A stretch of 64,000 nucleotides of DNA from Candidatus Electrothrix scaldis. Lineage in GTDB: Bacteria > Desulfobacterota > Desulfobulbia > Desulfobulbales > Desulfobulbaceae. The stretch spans positions 3,729,826-3,793,825 of the forward strand of contig CP138355.1 of assembly GCA_033584155.1 (NCBI GenBank), in the 5' to 3' direction. Both the position numbers and the translations under genes were made by a program. The notes under the pieces were generated by a model. It was not told the origin of the DNA. It saw nothing but the letters and a program-made list of their open reading frames with translations, and made no database searches. Positions 45,106-54,258 of the stretch are shown piece by piece; positions within the stretch are counted from its first letter, which is position 1, and every line of letters starts with the position of its first letter.

Positions 45106-47700
45106 ATGGATACAATCGTCCCTATCATCACCCGGATAAAAATTTATTCATTGATTGGTGTCATTGCCTGGTCTGCGGTTGTCTTAGGCACCCTGTATTG
45201 GAACGTTACAGACTCAAAACGCCAGACCTATGACTTGGCCAAGCAATCAGCTATTGATAACTTTAACAAGGATCATGCCGCACGCCTCTGGGCGACCACG
45301 CACGGCGGCGTTTATGTCCCACCAACAGAACAAACCCCACCAAACCCCTATCTTGCCCATGTTCCGGACCGGGATGTCGTGACTACGAGCGGGAAAAAAC
45401 TCACCCTAATGAACCCCGCTTACATGATCCGGGACATGATGAGTAATTATTCAAAACTTTATGGTATTAAAGGGAAAATAACAGGGCTCGTTGTCTTAAA
45501 CCCTATCAACACACCTGATCAATGGGAAATCAATGCCATCAAATCCTTTGCCAAAGGAGCTGAAGAAGCGGTTGAAATCCAAGATATTGACGGACACCCC
45601 TTTCTCCGTTTAATGCGTCCAATGTGGATGACCAAGGGCTGTGAGAAATGTCATGGCCATCTGGGATTTAAAGAAGGGGATTTACGGGGAGGAGTCAGTA
45701 TCGCCGTTCCTATGGCTCCTTATCTCCAGGTTGTTAAGAAGAAAATCAATATCCTTATATTACTTTATAGTGTCATCTGGATTTCAGGGCTCGTAGGAAT
45801 TTATTTTATCTTTTCTCGGAGCAAGATATACGCCATAGAAAAAAATCGTTCAGAGGAATCCATACGCTCGCTCAACCTTGAGTTGGAACATCGTATTGAT
45901 GAACGAACAAAGGAACTCCAAGAAAAGGAAGCCCGTCTTTCTGCCATTGTGACCAGTTCTCCAGAGGCCATCATTACTGTTAATGAAAGGCGTGAGATTG
46001 AGTCAGCAAATCCTGAGGTCGAAAAACTCTTCGGCTATACAAAAAAGGAGCTCATAGGCCATAACGTAAATATGCTGGTTCCCGCAGACCATCGCGGTCA
46101 ACATGACCAGTATATTAAAAAATATCTCCTTACCTTGAAATCAGAACTTATTGGTTCAGGCCGCCAAATCATGGGGCAACACAAGGATGGACATAATTTC
46201 CCTCTCTACTTGGCTATCCGGCATACGCGACTCGGGAAGCACCATTTCTTTACCGGCATGATGCATGATCTGACTAAGGAAGTAGAAGCGGAAAGACTTT
46301 TAAAACAGGCCAAGGAACAGGCGGAACAGGCCAATGAGGCAAAGACACATTTTCTGGCCAACATGAGCCATGAACTGAGAACACCGTTAAATGCCATTCT
46401 CGGATTTACCCAGATGCTGCAACGTGACCCTTACCTGAATGAAGCCCAGCAGGACGCACTCAATATCATCGGGAAAAGTGGTCAGCATCTTTTACTGCTT
46501 ATTAATGATGTGCTGGATATCTCAAAAATCGAAGCGGGCGGGACAGTCGCATTAGTTCAAAAAAGCTTTGATCTTCAGGTTCTGCTCCAGAATGTTGTTG
46601 ATATGTTTTCTGTTCATGCTGCAAGCAAGCAATTGCTTTTCAAAGTCAAAAAAGACAGCCCACTCCCAAGGGTTATTTCAACAGATGAGGGCAAGCTGCG
46701 CCAAATCCTGATTAATCTCCTGGGTAATGCATTCAAGTTTACAGAAAAAGGAGAGGTCACGCTCAGGGTCCGTTCCGAGTCACAATCAGAGCACAGTCAT
46801 CAACTTCATTTTGCCATTGAAGATACCGGCATGGGCATTGAAGAAGAACATCTGGAGAATATTTTTTCTCCTTTTGTCCAAACTAAGGAAGGCGCAGCAA
46901 AACCAGCCGGTACAGGCCTGGGACTTTCCATTAGCCGCCAGTTTATTCAGCTGATGGGAGGGAGTATCAGCGCCAAGAGTACGCCTGGGCAGGGATCTGT
47001 TTTTTCTTTTGATATAAGCGTTGTTATTGCGGAAGAGTCTGAAGAGCAAGGCAACTCTTCCTCCGACCAACGTATTATCGGCCTTGCACCGGATCAGCCT
47101 TCCTTCCGCATTCTGGTTGTGGAGGATATCCAGGAGAGTCGGACCGTTCTGGTAAATCTTTTGAAAAATATCGGTTTTCACGTGAAGGAGGCTGTTCATG
47201 GCAAACAAGGAGTTGAACTCTTTCATGCCTGGCAACCGCATCTTATTTGGATGGACTTACGCATGCCAGTGATGGATGGATACGAGGCTATTCACCAGAT
47301 CAAGCAAACAGAGGCAGGCAAGGACACCGTTATCATAGCGCTCAGTGCCCATGTTTTAAAAGATGAGCGGGAAAAAATCTTTCAGCTCGGCTGTGATGGT
47401 TTCTTGAGTAAGCCCTATACTGAACAGGATCTTTTTGCCATGATGGCAAAACATCTGGGGGTCCGTTTCCAGTATGAGGGAGACAAAAATTCCTCTCTTG
47501 CTTCCCAGACTCCACAAGCCTTTCTGGACATACCAGAAGATATAAAAAAGAAGCTCCTCGCCGCTGCTGCTCTGTTGGATCAAAATGCCTGTTTAGCAAT
47601 TCTTGATCAAATGCAAAGCACAGACCCAACAGAAATTGCCCGGCTGAAGGCTATGATAAAAAACTATAATTTTGAGGACGTTGAAAAAAGACTGATCTAG
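45106..47700 (+). CDS. Haem-binding hybrid histidine kinase (Tll0287/DUF3365-PAS-HisKA-HATPase-REC)
   Basis: An 864-residue membrane kinase. A helix at residues 10-30 and another at about 220-240 bracket a periplasmic DUF3365 (Tll0287-like) domain with GCEKCHGHLG near residue 180, a CxxCH c-type haem site. Then come a PAS domain (IVTSSPEAIITVNERREIESANPEVEKLFGY), a coiled linker, HisKA (ANMSHELRTPLNAILGF, phospho-His), HATPase (IEDTGMGIEEEHLENIFSPF; GTGLGLSISRQ), and a receiver with WMDLRMPVMDGYEA. It likely senses redox state or a gas. There is no output gene next to it. The start at 45106 places the first helix normally. Confidence 0.88.
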   Translation: MDTIVPIITRIKIYSLIGVIAWSAVVLGTLYWNVTDSKRQTYDLAKQSAIDNFNKDHAARLWATTHGGVYVPPTEQTPPNPYLAHVPDRDVVTTSGKKLTLMNPAYMIRDMMSNYSKLYGIKGKITGLVVLNPINTPDQWEINAIKSFAKGAEEAVEIQDIDGHPFLRLMRPMWMTKGCEKCHGHLGFKEGDLRGGVSIAVPMAPYLQVVKKKINILILLYSVIWISGLVGIYFIFSRSKIYAIEKNRSEESIRSLNLELEHRIDERTKELQEKEARLSAIVTSSPEAIITVNERREIESANPEVEKLFGYTKKELIGHNVNMLVPADHRGQHDQYIKKYLLTLKSELIGSGRQIMGQHKDGHNFPLYLAIRHTRLGKHHFFTGMMHDLTKEVEAERLLKQAKEQAEQANEAKTHFLANMSHELRTPLNAILGFTQMLQRDPYLNEAQQDALNIIGKSGQHLLLLINDVLDISKIEAGGTVALVQKSFDLQVLLQNVVDMFSVHAASKQLLFKVKKDSPLPRVISTDEGKLRQILINLLGNAFKFTEKGEVTLRVRSESQSEHSHQLHFAIEDTGMGIEEEHLENIFSPFVQTKEGAAKPAGTGLGLSISRQFIQLMGGSISAKSTPGQGSVFSFDISVVIAEESEEQGNSSSDQRIIGLAPDQPSFRILVVEDIQESRTVLVNLLKNIGFHVKEAVHGKQGVELFHAWQPHLIWMDLRMPVMDGYEAIHQIKQTEAGKDTVIIALSAHVLKDEREKIFQLGCDGFLSKPYTEQDLFAMMAKHLGVRFQYEGDKNSSLASQTPQAFLDIPEDIKKKLLAAAALLDQNACLAILDQMQSTDPTEIARLKAMIKNYNFEDVEKRLI

Positions 47701-47704
47701 GATT

Positions 47705-48583
47705 TCATCCCGCTTTTGCAAAAATTTTCGGCACAGTATAGGGGATCTGAAGGTACTCAAGTACCTTTCCAGTCTTATGATAATTATGCTGATGAAGTAG
47801 GCGGGACAAGTTCAGGGAGATCCCCAAATAGGTGCGTCGCTCTTTCTCATCTTCTGTAGTCTCGTATCCACGAGTACAATACCCGGCATGCAGTTCCAAC
47901 CATTGCAACCAGGAATCCTGCAAAACATCAAAACCATCAAGGTTCACGACCACAGCATAGTACATATTAGAGTAATCATCAAAAAGCCCCTGCACAGGAC
48001 CATTAAAGGCATATTCAACGCGAAAGTCTATCTTACGATCCAGTTCGGGATACTGAGCAAGAAACATACTGGCGACGGCACCCAAGGTATTCATCGCCAT
48101 ATCATTCCAATCAAAGCCCTGAGTCTCACTGGTGCCGTCATCCAGCTCCATAATAGTCTGCACCCCCCAAGACGAAAGCACACCATAGAGCCCTGCTTTT
48201 TTCGGTTCATAGCCCCAATGATTATAAAGAGCTGTAAAAGTATCGGCCAGCACATAGGTTGACCAAAAATGGCCCAGCTTGTCTGATCCGCCATATTTTG
48301 TGTCCCTTTCAAACCATCCTTCATTGGCAAAATGAAAGTTCCCTGAACCATAATCCCAATCAGCAAAGCCATATAAGGTAATGAAGGAGACTGCAAATGC
48401 ATTCGTATACAGCATCTTTTTTTCCTTGGGAAGATCGCCCCACCAGCTACTCTCCGTTTCCAGGTCTGTCTGAGCAAGATTCGAAGTGGGCTGGATGGCC
48501 TGAGCAAATGCCGTCAATGCCGGAGAGAGGCCAAGAAGCGTAAGAGAAAGAATGAGGAAAGCACGACAATATTTTTTTTTCAT
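47705..48583 (-). CDS. DUF2279 (YfiM-like) exported protein
   Basis: A 292-residue protein with a signal peptide (YCRAFLILSLTLLGLSPALTAFA). The family is DUF2279: ADWDYGSGNFHFANEGWFERDTKYGGSDKLGHFWSTYVL near residues 75-115, followed by GFDWNDMAMNTLGAV. YfiM-like proteins are predicted to fold as periplasmic or outer-membrane beta-barrel/lipoprotein forms of unknown role. GGAG 8 bp upstream supports 48583 as the start. It converges with the histidine kinase, with 4 bp between the stops. Confidence 0.78.
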   Translation of the reverse strand: MKKKYCRAFLILSLTLLGLSPALTAFAQAIQPTSNLAQTDLETESSWWGDLPKEKKMLYTNAFAVSFITLYGFADWDYGSGNFHFANEGWFERDTKYGGSDKLGHFWSTYVLADTFTALYNHWGYEPKKAGLYGVLSSWGVQTIMELDDGTSETQGFDWNDMAMNTLGAVASMFLAQYPELDRKIDFRVEYAFNGPVQGLFDDYSNMYYAVVVNLDGFDVLQDSWLQWLELHAGYCTRGYETTEDEKERRTYLGISLNLSRLLHQHNYHKTGKVLEYLQIPYTVPKIFAKAG

Positions 48584-48843
48584 TGCGAAGCTCCGGGGCC
48601 GATACCCTGCTGCTTGCGATGTAACAGCGGTGTAACAGTAGAATAATTTTTTAGTCAATATCCCGTCCCTTGGGGGTGGCGTTGTTCATCTAAGCAACTC
48701 ACTCAGCAAGATAATACCAAACGATTGCTCATCTGGAAGGAGGAAGACGTCTCCATCACAAAAAAGCGAGCAAGCAATATCTCCTGCACGCCATCCCTGG
48801 ATATAGCAAATATGATAAGAAGACAAGAAATATGTTTACAATA

Positions 48844-49566
48844 TCATGCTGCTGCCAGCCCTTCGGCAATTTCCTGCTGTAGCTCACGAATCAGGGCGAT
48901 AGGATCTTTGCTATCCCGGATCGGGCGGCCGATGACTACGTGATCAGCACCGTTAATAATGGCCTGCTTTGCCGTGGCGATCCTTTTTTGATCATCAGAG
49001 CCATCATCCACATTGGCACCCGGCCTGATCCCAGGGGTGACAACCAGAAAATTCGGCCCCAGATCATGACGAAGCGGCTCAGCCTCCAGGGCAGAAGAGA
49101 CCACCCCATCACAGCCGATCTCCAGGGCCTTGCGTGCCCGGTGCAGAACCAGATCCCGCACCGAACCGGTCATGCCCATTGCCCGCATATCCTCCTCATC
49201 AAAGCTGGTCAGCACCGTGACGGCCAGGATCTTCATCTCGCTGTCTTTGTCCTGCACAGCGGCCCGCAAGATAGGGTCATTACCATGCACAGTGGCAAAG
49301 CTGACCCCCCGGTTTTTCAATTGATCCACAGCCAGCTTCACCGTCTCCGGGATATCAAAAAACTTGAGATCCACCATCACCTTATTGCCGCGCGCAATAA
49401 TGGCATCAATGGTGTGGAACCAACCCGCTAAGAAGAGCTGAAGCCCTACCTTGAAAAATTTGATCTCGCTGTCCAGCTTTTCCACCAGGGCCATCGCCTC
49501 ATCAGGTGAGGTGACATCAAGGGCAAAGATAATTCGTTCGTTTAAAGGGATGTTTTTGTCTGTCAT
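48844..49566 (-). CDS. pyrF: Orotidine 5'-phosphate decarboxylase
   Basis: A 240-residue PyrF. IIFALDVTSPDEAMALVEKLD opens the barrel. KVMVDLKFFDIPETVKLAV near residues 63-81 carries the catalytic Asp/Lys array (DxKxxDI). FLVVTPGIRPG and ADHVVIGRPIRDSKDP are the phosphate-gripper region. It converts OMP to UMP in pyrimidine synthesis. AAGGA precedes the ATG at 49566. It stands alone, with no other pyr gene nearby. Confidence 0.95.
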   Translation of the reverse strand: MTDKNIPLNERIIFALDVTSPDEAMALVEKLDSEIKFFKVGLQLFLAGWFHTIDAIIARGNKVMVDLKFFDIPETVKLAVDQLKNRGVSFATVHGNDPILRAAVQDKDSEMKILAVTVLTSFDEEDMRAMGMTGSVRDLVLHRARKALEIGCDGVVSSALEAEPLRHDLGPNFLVVTPGIRPGANVDDGSDDQKRIATAKQAIINGADHVVIGRPIRDSKDPIALIRELQQEIAEGLAAA

Positions 49567-49709
49567 GATTCCTTAGATGTTATCAAATAAACGTATAAAA
49601 AACTTACTCATTGATAGTCTGGCAAAAAGTCGAAAAATGCCAAGTCACTAACGGCAACTCAGTGAGTTACGAAACGATTTTGCCCAAATTTGGACTTTTT
49701 GCGAATCCA

Positions 49710-50339
49710 TCACTCATTGGTCTCGTCACAATACTTGTTTGGAGGATAGCCTGCGGCTGCTTGAAGGTCATGGCCTGCTTTCAGCCTGACCTCTCCGGTT
49801 TCAGGATCAACGGTTGGGCGAGGAATACAAGGAGCAGGAGGCCCAACTGCTTTCCGTTCCTCTTGTATACGGACGGGGGGCGGTTGCCGAGTAGTTTTTT
49901 TCGATGCTGGCCGGGAAAACGACTCGTTCCAGTGTCGTGCGGCGATTGCTTGGGGTGTTTCCTCCTCCAGTTTAAACAAGGAGTTCGGCAAATCGATGAG
50001 CACTAACTCTACAACAAAAAATGGAGCGCCAGCGATGGCGCTTCCTAACCAAGTACAGCTAAGTGCTGGCACTAGAGCCGTGGCTAGAGCAAATTGATTT
50101 TCCTTACCAAAGGGAAGCCCGACACCATAACCAACAAAGTATCCTGCTCCGCCAACAACTACTCCAGGCACGGCACCAATCCATGCCCCAAGCTGCGCAG
50201 GTCCTCTGGTAAAGTCACTGCTTCTCTGATAAAGGGGGAAAACCATCATCTCTTCCCCTAGAGGAGCATGCGCCATTGTCTCCGAGGTGATTCCCAAGAC
50301 CAGCAGTAACGAAATAACCAGAATTTTCCATAGCTTCAT
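49710..50339 (-). CDS. Exported Gly-rich protein of unknown function
   Basis: A 209-residue protein. Residues 1-23 are a signal peptide (WKILVISLLLVLGITSETMA). A Gly/Ala-rich hydrophobic stretch (GAVPGVVVGGAGYFVGYGVGLPFG) resembles a glycine-zipper membrane segment, and a second one follows near residue 85. The C-terminal third is proline- and charge-rich (RQPPPVRIQEERKAVGPP). No family is recognised. AGAGGT precedes the start. It lies between pyrF and the uvrB remnant. Confidence 0.6.
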   Translation of the reverse strand: MKLWKILVISLLLVLGITSETMAHAPLGEEMMVFPLYQRSSDFTRGPAQLGAWIGAVPGVVVGGAGYFVGYGVGLPFGKENQFALATALVPALSCTWLGSAIAGAPFFVVELVLIDLPNSLFKLEEETPQAIAARHWNESFSRPASKKTTRQPPPVRIQEERKAVGPPAPCIPRPTVDPETGEVRLKAGHDLQAAAGYPPNKYCDETNE

Positions 50340-50371
50340 AATCTACCTCTTTCTCAGGGTGAATCAAAATG

Positions 50372-50505
50372 CTACCGTCTCTTCAATGTTGGATCATCCG
50401 CCCCCTCCTGCATCCCTTCCTCGGGCAGGCACGGTCCGGTGACGATACCATGTTTTTCATGAAATTTCTCCCGTATTTTCCCAGGAGCCAGACTTGTCTC
50501 AAAGG
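50372..50505 (-). pseudogene. Remnant of a uvrB C-terminal region
   Basis: Read on the minus strand this encodes ETSLAPGKIREKFHEKHGIV followed by TGPCLPEEG and then a stop. Intact UvrB nearby reads [19 protein letters not shown] and later SGWVPEEG, so the piece matches with an internal deletion. It lies in uvrB orientation beyond the retron reverse transcriptase, 1.7 kb away from the end of the intact gene. The plus-strand string ACCATGTTTTT is shared with 52440-52460. Confidence 0.65.
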
Positions 50506-50535
50506 GGGTATTGAGCAGGTAAAGACGAAACGAAC

Positions 50536-51867
50536 TTATACCTCCCATTCAATCTGAGAAAACAAGGCGCTCAAACGTTGCCCACGTGCCGGATTAACCG
50601 AGTTAACCCACGCCAATTTCCCTGCCAGATAGCTCTTAAAATCATCATGCCCGATCCTATTCTGGCTTTGCGGCCCGAAGCGCACGCAGTTATGCAGGAT
50701 GGCCTTGAGCTGATCATAATCGGAGCGGGGAATATTTGCTCCTGAGTTCACCACTAAGCCAGCCAACTGCTGCCTCCGCCCCTTTCGCATGAGCTTTGTC
50801 TTCCGCATATTGAGCTGAAAGCCCTCTTCCTGGGCAATGGCACCAACTCTGACCTGTAACCACTCACTCTTTCGCAGCAACTCCTGACCACCAGAAAAGG
50901 CAAGGTCATCGCCGTACCGGGTATAATCCATATCAAGACTGCGGGCAAGCCCGCTGAGTCGGCAATCCAAACGAAAGGTACAGAGATTCGCCAAGGCAGG
51001 CGAGGTTGGAGCACCCTGGGGAAGATGGGGCTGTAAATATTTTCTACGTACCTGCCAGGGATGACGTTCATGTGCAGGTAGATTGCGAAACAGATCAATT
51101 GCCGTATGAGTGCATAGGCCGGTCAACAGGCGAGCTGTCTCCCAGGGATAGCCCAAGGAACGGAAGACGGCATGGACCCGGCCCGATGGAATAGAGGGGA
51201 AAAAATCCTGGAGATCGAAACGGATAACCACTTCCTTTTCTGCATGAGGCGCAACATAGCTCCGGCAGGACCTGCCTTTGCAAAAGCCATGTGCAGCATT
51301 ATGGAGGGGAACCGGATCAAGAATCTTTTGCAGGATCTCTCGCTGGATAGTCTTCAGCCGGGACTTCGGTGATTCGATAAGGCGAGGCGGGCCTTCCCGC
51401 TTTTGGTGCCAATGATAGATATAGTGGTGCGTCGCCCCTTCTTTCATCCTGCCTTGTAACCCGAGAGGATCAGCAAACCAATCAAGTTGGCCAAAACTGA
51501 GACCAAGCCAGACAGCAAGATCCGCTGGCGTTGCCAATTGAGGCAGGCGAAGATGGGACAGCGCTGGGACAGGTGCTTCCATTGCGGCTGGTTCGCAAAG
51601 AAAGCCGCTTATCTTCGGCCGCCTTGCCTTATCTGCCCATACGCTTTGAAAGATGGATGAATTGGAAATAACGGCCCTGAGGGTCCAGGGACTTGGACGA
51701 CGAGAGGAAAAATCCTGGAGAAGATCCGCAATCAGCTGCGCCATCCAGGGATGCGGTTCAGTAAGAGCTGAGCGTACTCGGTCCAACAAGGCCTGTTCCT
51801 GCCACGGTCCTGTAAGAAGGACATCAACAATATGATGAATGACCTGTTTTCTCTGAGATCGTGCCAA
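50536..51867 (-). CDS. Retron-type reverse transcriptase with N-terminal extension
   Basis: A 443-residue reverse transcriptase. The core motifs are AAHGFCKGRS (near 191-200), VIRFDLQDFFPSI (214-226), LPQGAPTSPALANL (283-296), TRYGDDLAFSG (316-326, YGDD where most retrons have YADD) and the thumb motif LAGLVVN (368-374). The PQGxPTSP form excludes a DGR-type enzyme. About 150 extra N-terminal residues, including a conserved-looking ATPADLAVWLGLSFGQLDWF segment, resemble myxobacterial Mx162-type retron enzymes. The TTG start follows AGGAG by 5 bp. A candidate msr-msd RNA lies directly upstream. No separate effector is obvious; the N-terminal extension may take part. Confidence 0.88.
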   Translation of the reverse strand: MARSQRKQVIHHIVDVLLTGPWQEQALLDRVRSALTEPHPWMAQLIADLLQDFSSRRPSPWTLRAVISNSSIFQSVWADKARRPKISGFLCEPAAMEAPVPALSHLRLPQLATPADLAVWLGLSFGQLDWFADPLGLQGRMKEGATHHYIYHWHQKREGPPRLIESPKSRLKTIQREILQKILDPVPLHNAAHGFCKGRSCRSYVAPHAEKEVVIRFDLQDFFPSIPSGRVHAVFRSLGYPWETARLLTGLCTHTAIDLFRNLPAHERHPWQVRRKYLQPHLPQGAPTSPALANLCTFRLDCRLSGLARSLDMDYTRYGDDLAFSGGQELLRKSEWLQVRVGAIAQEEGFQLNMRKTKLMRKGRRQQLAGLVVNSGANIPRSDYDQLKAILHNCVRFGPQSQNRIGHDDFKSYLAGKLAWVNSVNPARGQRLSALFSQIEWEV

Positions 51868-51950
51868 ATAGACTCCTGACTCCCGGAGGAGGAGCGTAAT
51901 ACAGGGGAAGAATTACAGGGATAACGCGATAACGATCTGGAAAATAAAAA

Positions 51951-52114
51951 GACAACGGGCATGCAACCCATCTAGTAAGGCATAAGCGGCTCTACGCGGA
52001 GCTGTAGTACAGCTTATGCAAAGAAATGTCAGGTGTGTTTTCACCCCGGGGTTTCCCCGGAGGGCCGTTTGTAATACTCTACCGAACGGCTGTACGCTTG
52101 CACCACCCGTTGCC
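51951..52114 (-). ncRNA. Candidate retron msr-msd RNA
   Basis: On the minus strand the RNA starts with GGCAACGGGTGGTGCAAG (a1, 52114-52097) and ends with the complementary GGGTTGCATGCCCGTTGTC (a2, 51969-51951): 16 base pairs with one bulged G, counting G-U pairs. Between them are hairpins GCCGTT…AACGGC, CCGGGG-AAA-CCCCGG and GGTG…CACC (msr-like). A long stem GCATAAGC…GCTTATGC with an inner GCTC…GAGC follows (msd-like). AAGC directly after a1 could hold the branching G. The element lies just 5' of the reverse transcriptase, the usual retron order. Confidence 0.75.
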
Positions 52115-52121
52115 GAAGTTG

Positions 52122-52151
52122 ATCATAGTAAGGATAACGACATGTTGTCAA
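52122..52151 (-). promoter_or_regulatory. Strong sigma-70 promoter of the retron
   Basis: On the minus strand TTGACA (52151-52146) and TATGAT (52127-52122) are 18 bp apart. Transcription would start about 7 bp on, at 52115, exactly where the a1 arm begins. This placement supports both the promoter and the RNA boundaries. Confidence 0.75.
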
Positions 52152-52167
52152 GCCAAAGAATGCCGGA

Positions 52168-54195
52168 TTATCTCATCTCCAGCTCAAGCATCTTCAAATC
52201 CTTGATCTGATCACGCAGGGCAGCTGCCTCCTCAAAGGCAAGATTATCCGCCGCCTCCTGCATCTGCTTCTCCAACTCTGCTATGTCCTTATGCAGATCA
52301 GCAGCAGAGCGATACACCATTTCCGGCTCTGCGGCCTGAAGTACACCAGCATCGTCAGCAGCCCCTTCTTCGGGAACCCAGCCCGAGGCCCGGAGATGCG
52401 CGCTCATGGAGTCCTTAATCTCGGAGATAATCGTCTGCGGGACAATACCATGTTTTTGGTTAAATTCCTCCTGGATTTTCCGCCGCCGATTGGTCTCATC
52501 AATGGTGTACTGCATGGACTTGGTGATCTTATCGGCATAGAGAATCACCGTGCCGTCAGCATTACGGGCCGCCCGGCCGCAGGTCTGGACCAGGGAACGC
52601 TCGGAACGGAGAAAGCCCTCCTTGTCTGCATCCAGAATCGCTACCAAGGCCACCTCCGGGATATCCAGGCCCTCGCGCAAGAGGTTGATGCCCACCAGCA
52701 CGTTGTACTCGCCCCGACGCAGATCCCGGATCAATTCGATCCGTTCCAAGGTTTTAATATCAGAATGGAGATAACGGACCTTAACGCCGACATTCTCATA
52801 ATACTCAGTCAGATCCTCAGCCATGCGCTTGGTCAGAGTGGTGACAAGAACGGACTCGCCCCGTTCCGTGCAAAGCCTGATCTCCTCCAGCAGATCATCC
52901 ACCTGAGTCCCTGCTGGCCGCACCTCAATCCGGGGATCAAGCAGGCCCGTCGGACGAATGAGCTGTTCCACGATTCGGCCCTCACATTTTTCCATCTCGT
53001 ATGGTCCAGGCGTGGCCGAAACATAGACAGTTTGATGCACCCGCTGTTCAAACTCATCAAAACGCAAAGGGCGGTTGTCCAAGGCCGAAGGCAGGCGAAA
53101 GCCGAAGTTGACCAGGGTGGTCTTTCTCGCCCGATCCCCGTTGAACATCCCGCCGATCTGGGGCACCCCGATATGGGACTCATCAATGATGGTGATATAA
53201 TTATCCGGGAAATAGTCGAGTAAGTTGGGCGGCGGCGCACCGGGCGGTTTACCGGTGAGATGGCGACTGTAGTTCTCAATGCCGTTGCAATAGCCCAGTT
53301 CAGTAATCATCTCCAGATCAAACTGGGTGCGTTGCTCCAGGCGTTGGGCCTCCACCAACCGGTTTTCTGCATAAAGTTCATCCAGACGTTCACGCAGCTC
53401 ATCCTTAATAGTATGCATGGCCCGTTGCAGGTTTTCCTGGCCCGTGACAAAATGGCTGGAGGGAAACAGGGTCAGCTCATCCACATCCTCTAATACCACC
53501 CCGCGCAGGGGATCAATGATGGAGATCGCGTCAATGGTATCGCCGAAGAACTCCACCCGCACCGCCTTGTCCTCTTCATAGACCGGGAAGATGTCAATCA
53601 CATCGCCGCGCACCCGGAAAGTGCCCCGATGAAAAGACATCTCGTTGCGCTCGTAGAGCATGAAGACCAAGCGTCGCTGGACCTCCTCCATGGGATAGTC
53701 CTCGTCCCGCTGGAGAAAGAGATGCATGTTCTTGTACTCGTCCGGTGAACCAAGGCCGTAGATGCAGGAAACCGAGGCCACGATCAGCACATCATCGCGG
53801 GTGAGCAGGGCACGGGTGGCGGAGTGGCGCATCTTATCGATAGCATCGTTGATAGCCGAGTCCTTTTCGATATAGGTATCCGAGGCCGGGATATAGGCTT
53901 CAGGCTGGTAATAATCGTAGTAGGAGACAAAATACTCCACCGCGTTATGGGGAAAAAGCTCCTTAAACTCGGCAAAGAGCTGGGCAGCCAAGGTCTTGTT
54001 CGGGGCCATGACCAAGGCGGGCCGATTGACCTGGGCAATGACCTGGGCCATTGTAAAGGTCTTGCCTGAGCCGGTCACGCCGAGCAGCACCTGATGTTGT
54101 GCTCCGTCATTCAGCCCTTGGACAATCTTATTGATTGCTGCTGGCTGATCGCCTGAGGGAGTGAAGGGGGAGGTGAGTTGGAAGCGGGTGGACAT
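52168..54195 (-). CDS. uvrB: Excinuclease ABC subunit B
   Basis: A 675-residue UvrB. Walker A is [17 protein letters not shown]. The beta-hairpin region is [23 protein letters not shown]. Helicase motifs [13 protein letters not shown] and [16 protein letters not shown] follow, and the C-terminal UVR domain is [29 protein letters not shown]. It is the damage-verification helicase of nucleotide-excision repair. Length is normal and the gene looks intact. Partial extra copies of its 5' end lie upstream (55198-55525, 56614-56694, 57207-57238) and of its 3' region downstream (50372-50505). Confidence 0.97.
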   Translation of the reverse strand: MSTRFQLTSPFTPSGDQPAAINKIVQGLNDGAQHQVLLGVTGSGKTFTMAQVIAQVNRPALVMAPNKTLAAQLFAEFKELFPHNAVEYFVSYYDYYQPEAYIPASDTYIEKDSAINDAIDKMRHSATRALLTRDDVLIVASVSCIYGLGSPDEYKNMHLFLQRDEDYPMEEVQRRLVFMLYERNEMSFHRGTFRVRGDVIDIFPVYEEDKAVRVEFFGDTIDAISIIDPLRGVVLEDVDELTLFPSSHFVTGQENLQRAMHTIKDELRERLDELYAENRLVEAQRLEQRTQFDLEMITELGYCNGIENYSRHLTGKPPGAPPPNLLDYFPDNYITIIDESHIGVPQIGGMFNGDRARKTTLVNFGFRLPSALDNRPLRFDEFEQRVHQTVYVSATPGPYEMEKCEGRIVEQLIRPTGLLDPRIEVRPAGTQVDDLLEEIRLCTERGESVLVTTLTKRMAEDLTEYYENVGVKVRYLHSDIKTLERIELIRDLRRGEYNVLVGINLLREGLDIPEVALVAILDADKEGFLRSERSLVQTCGRAARNADGTVILYADKITKSMQYTIDETNRRRKIQEEFNQKHGIVPQTIISEIKDSMSAHLRASGWVPEEGAADDAGVLQAAEPEMVYRSAADLHKDIAELEKQMQEAADNLAFEEAAALRDQIKDLKMLELEMR

Positions 54196-54258
54196 AGGAA
54201 TTCACATAGTATGAAGGGAACGGCTACCGTACCTTGGACAATTTTTTACTCGCTCCGC

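Noticed and set aside
50536-51867. Reverse transcriptase as the DGR enzyme for the caspase-FGE variable region
   Set aside because: DGR enzymes have a (I/V/L)GxxxSQ motif; this one has PQGAPTSP, and a retron-like RNA lies upstream. No template repeat is nearby.
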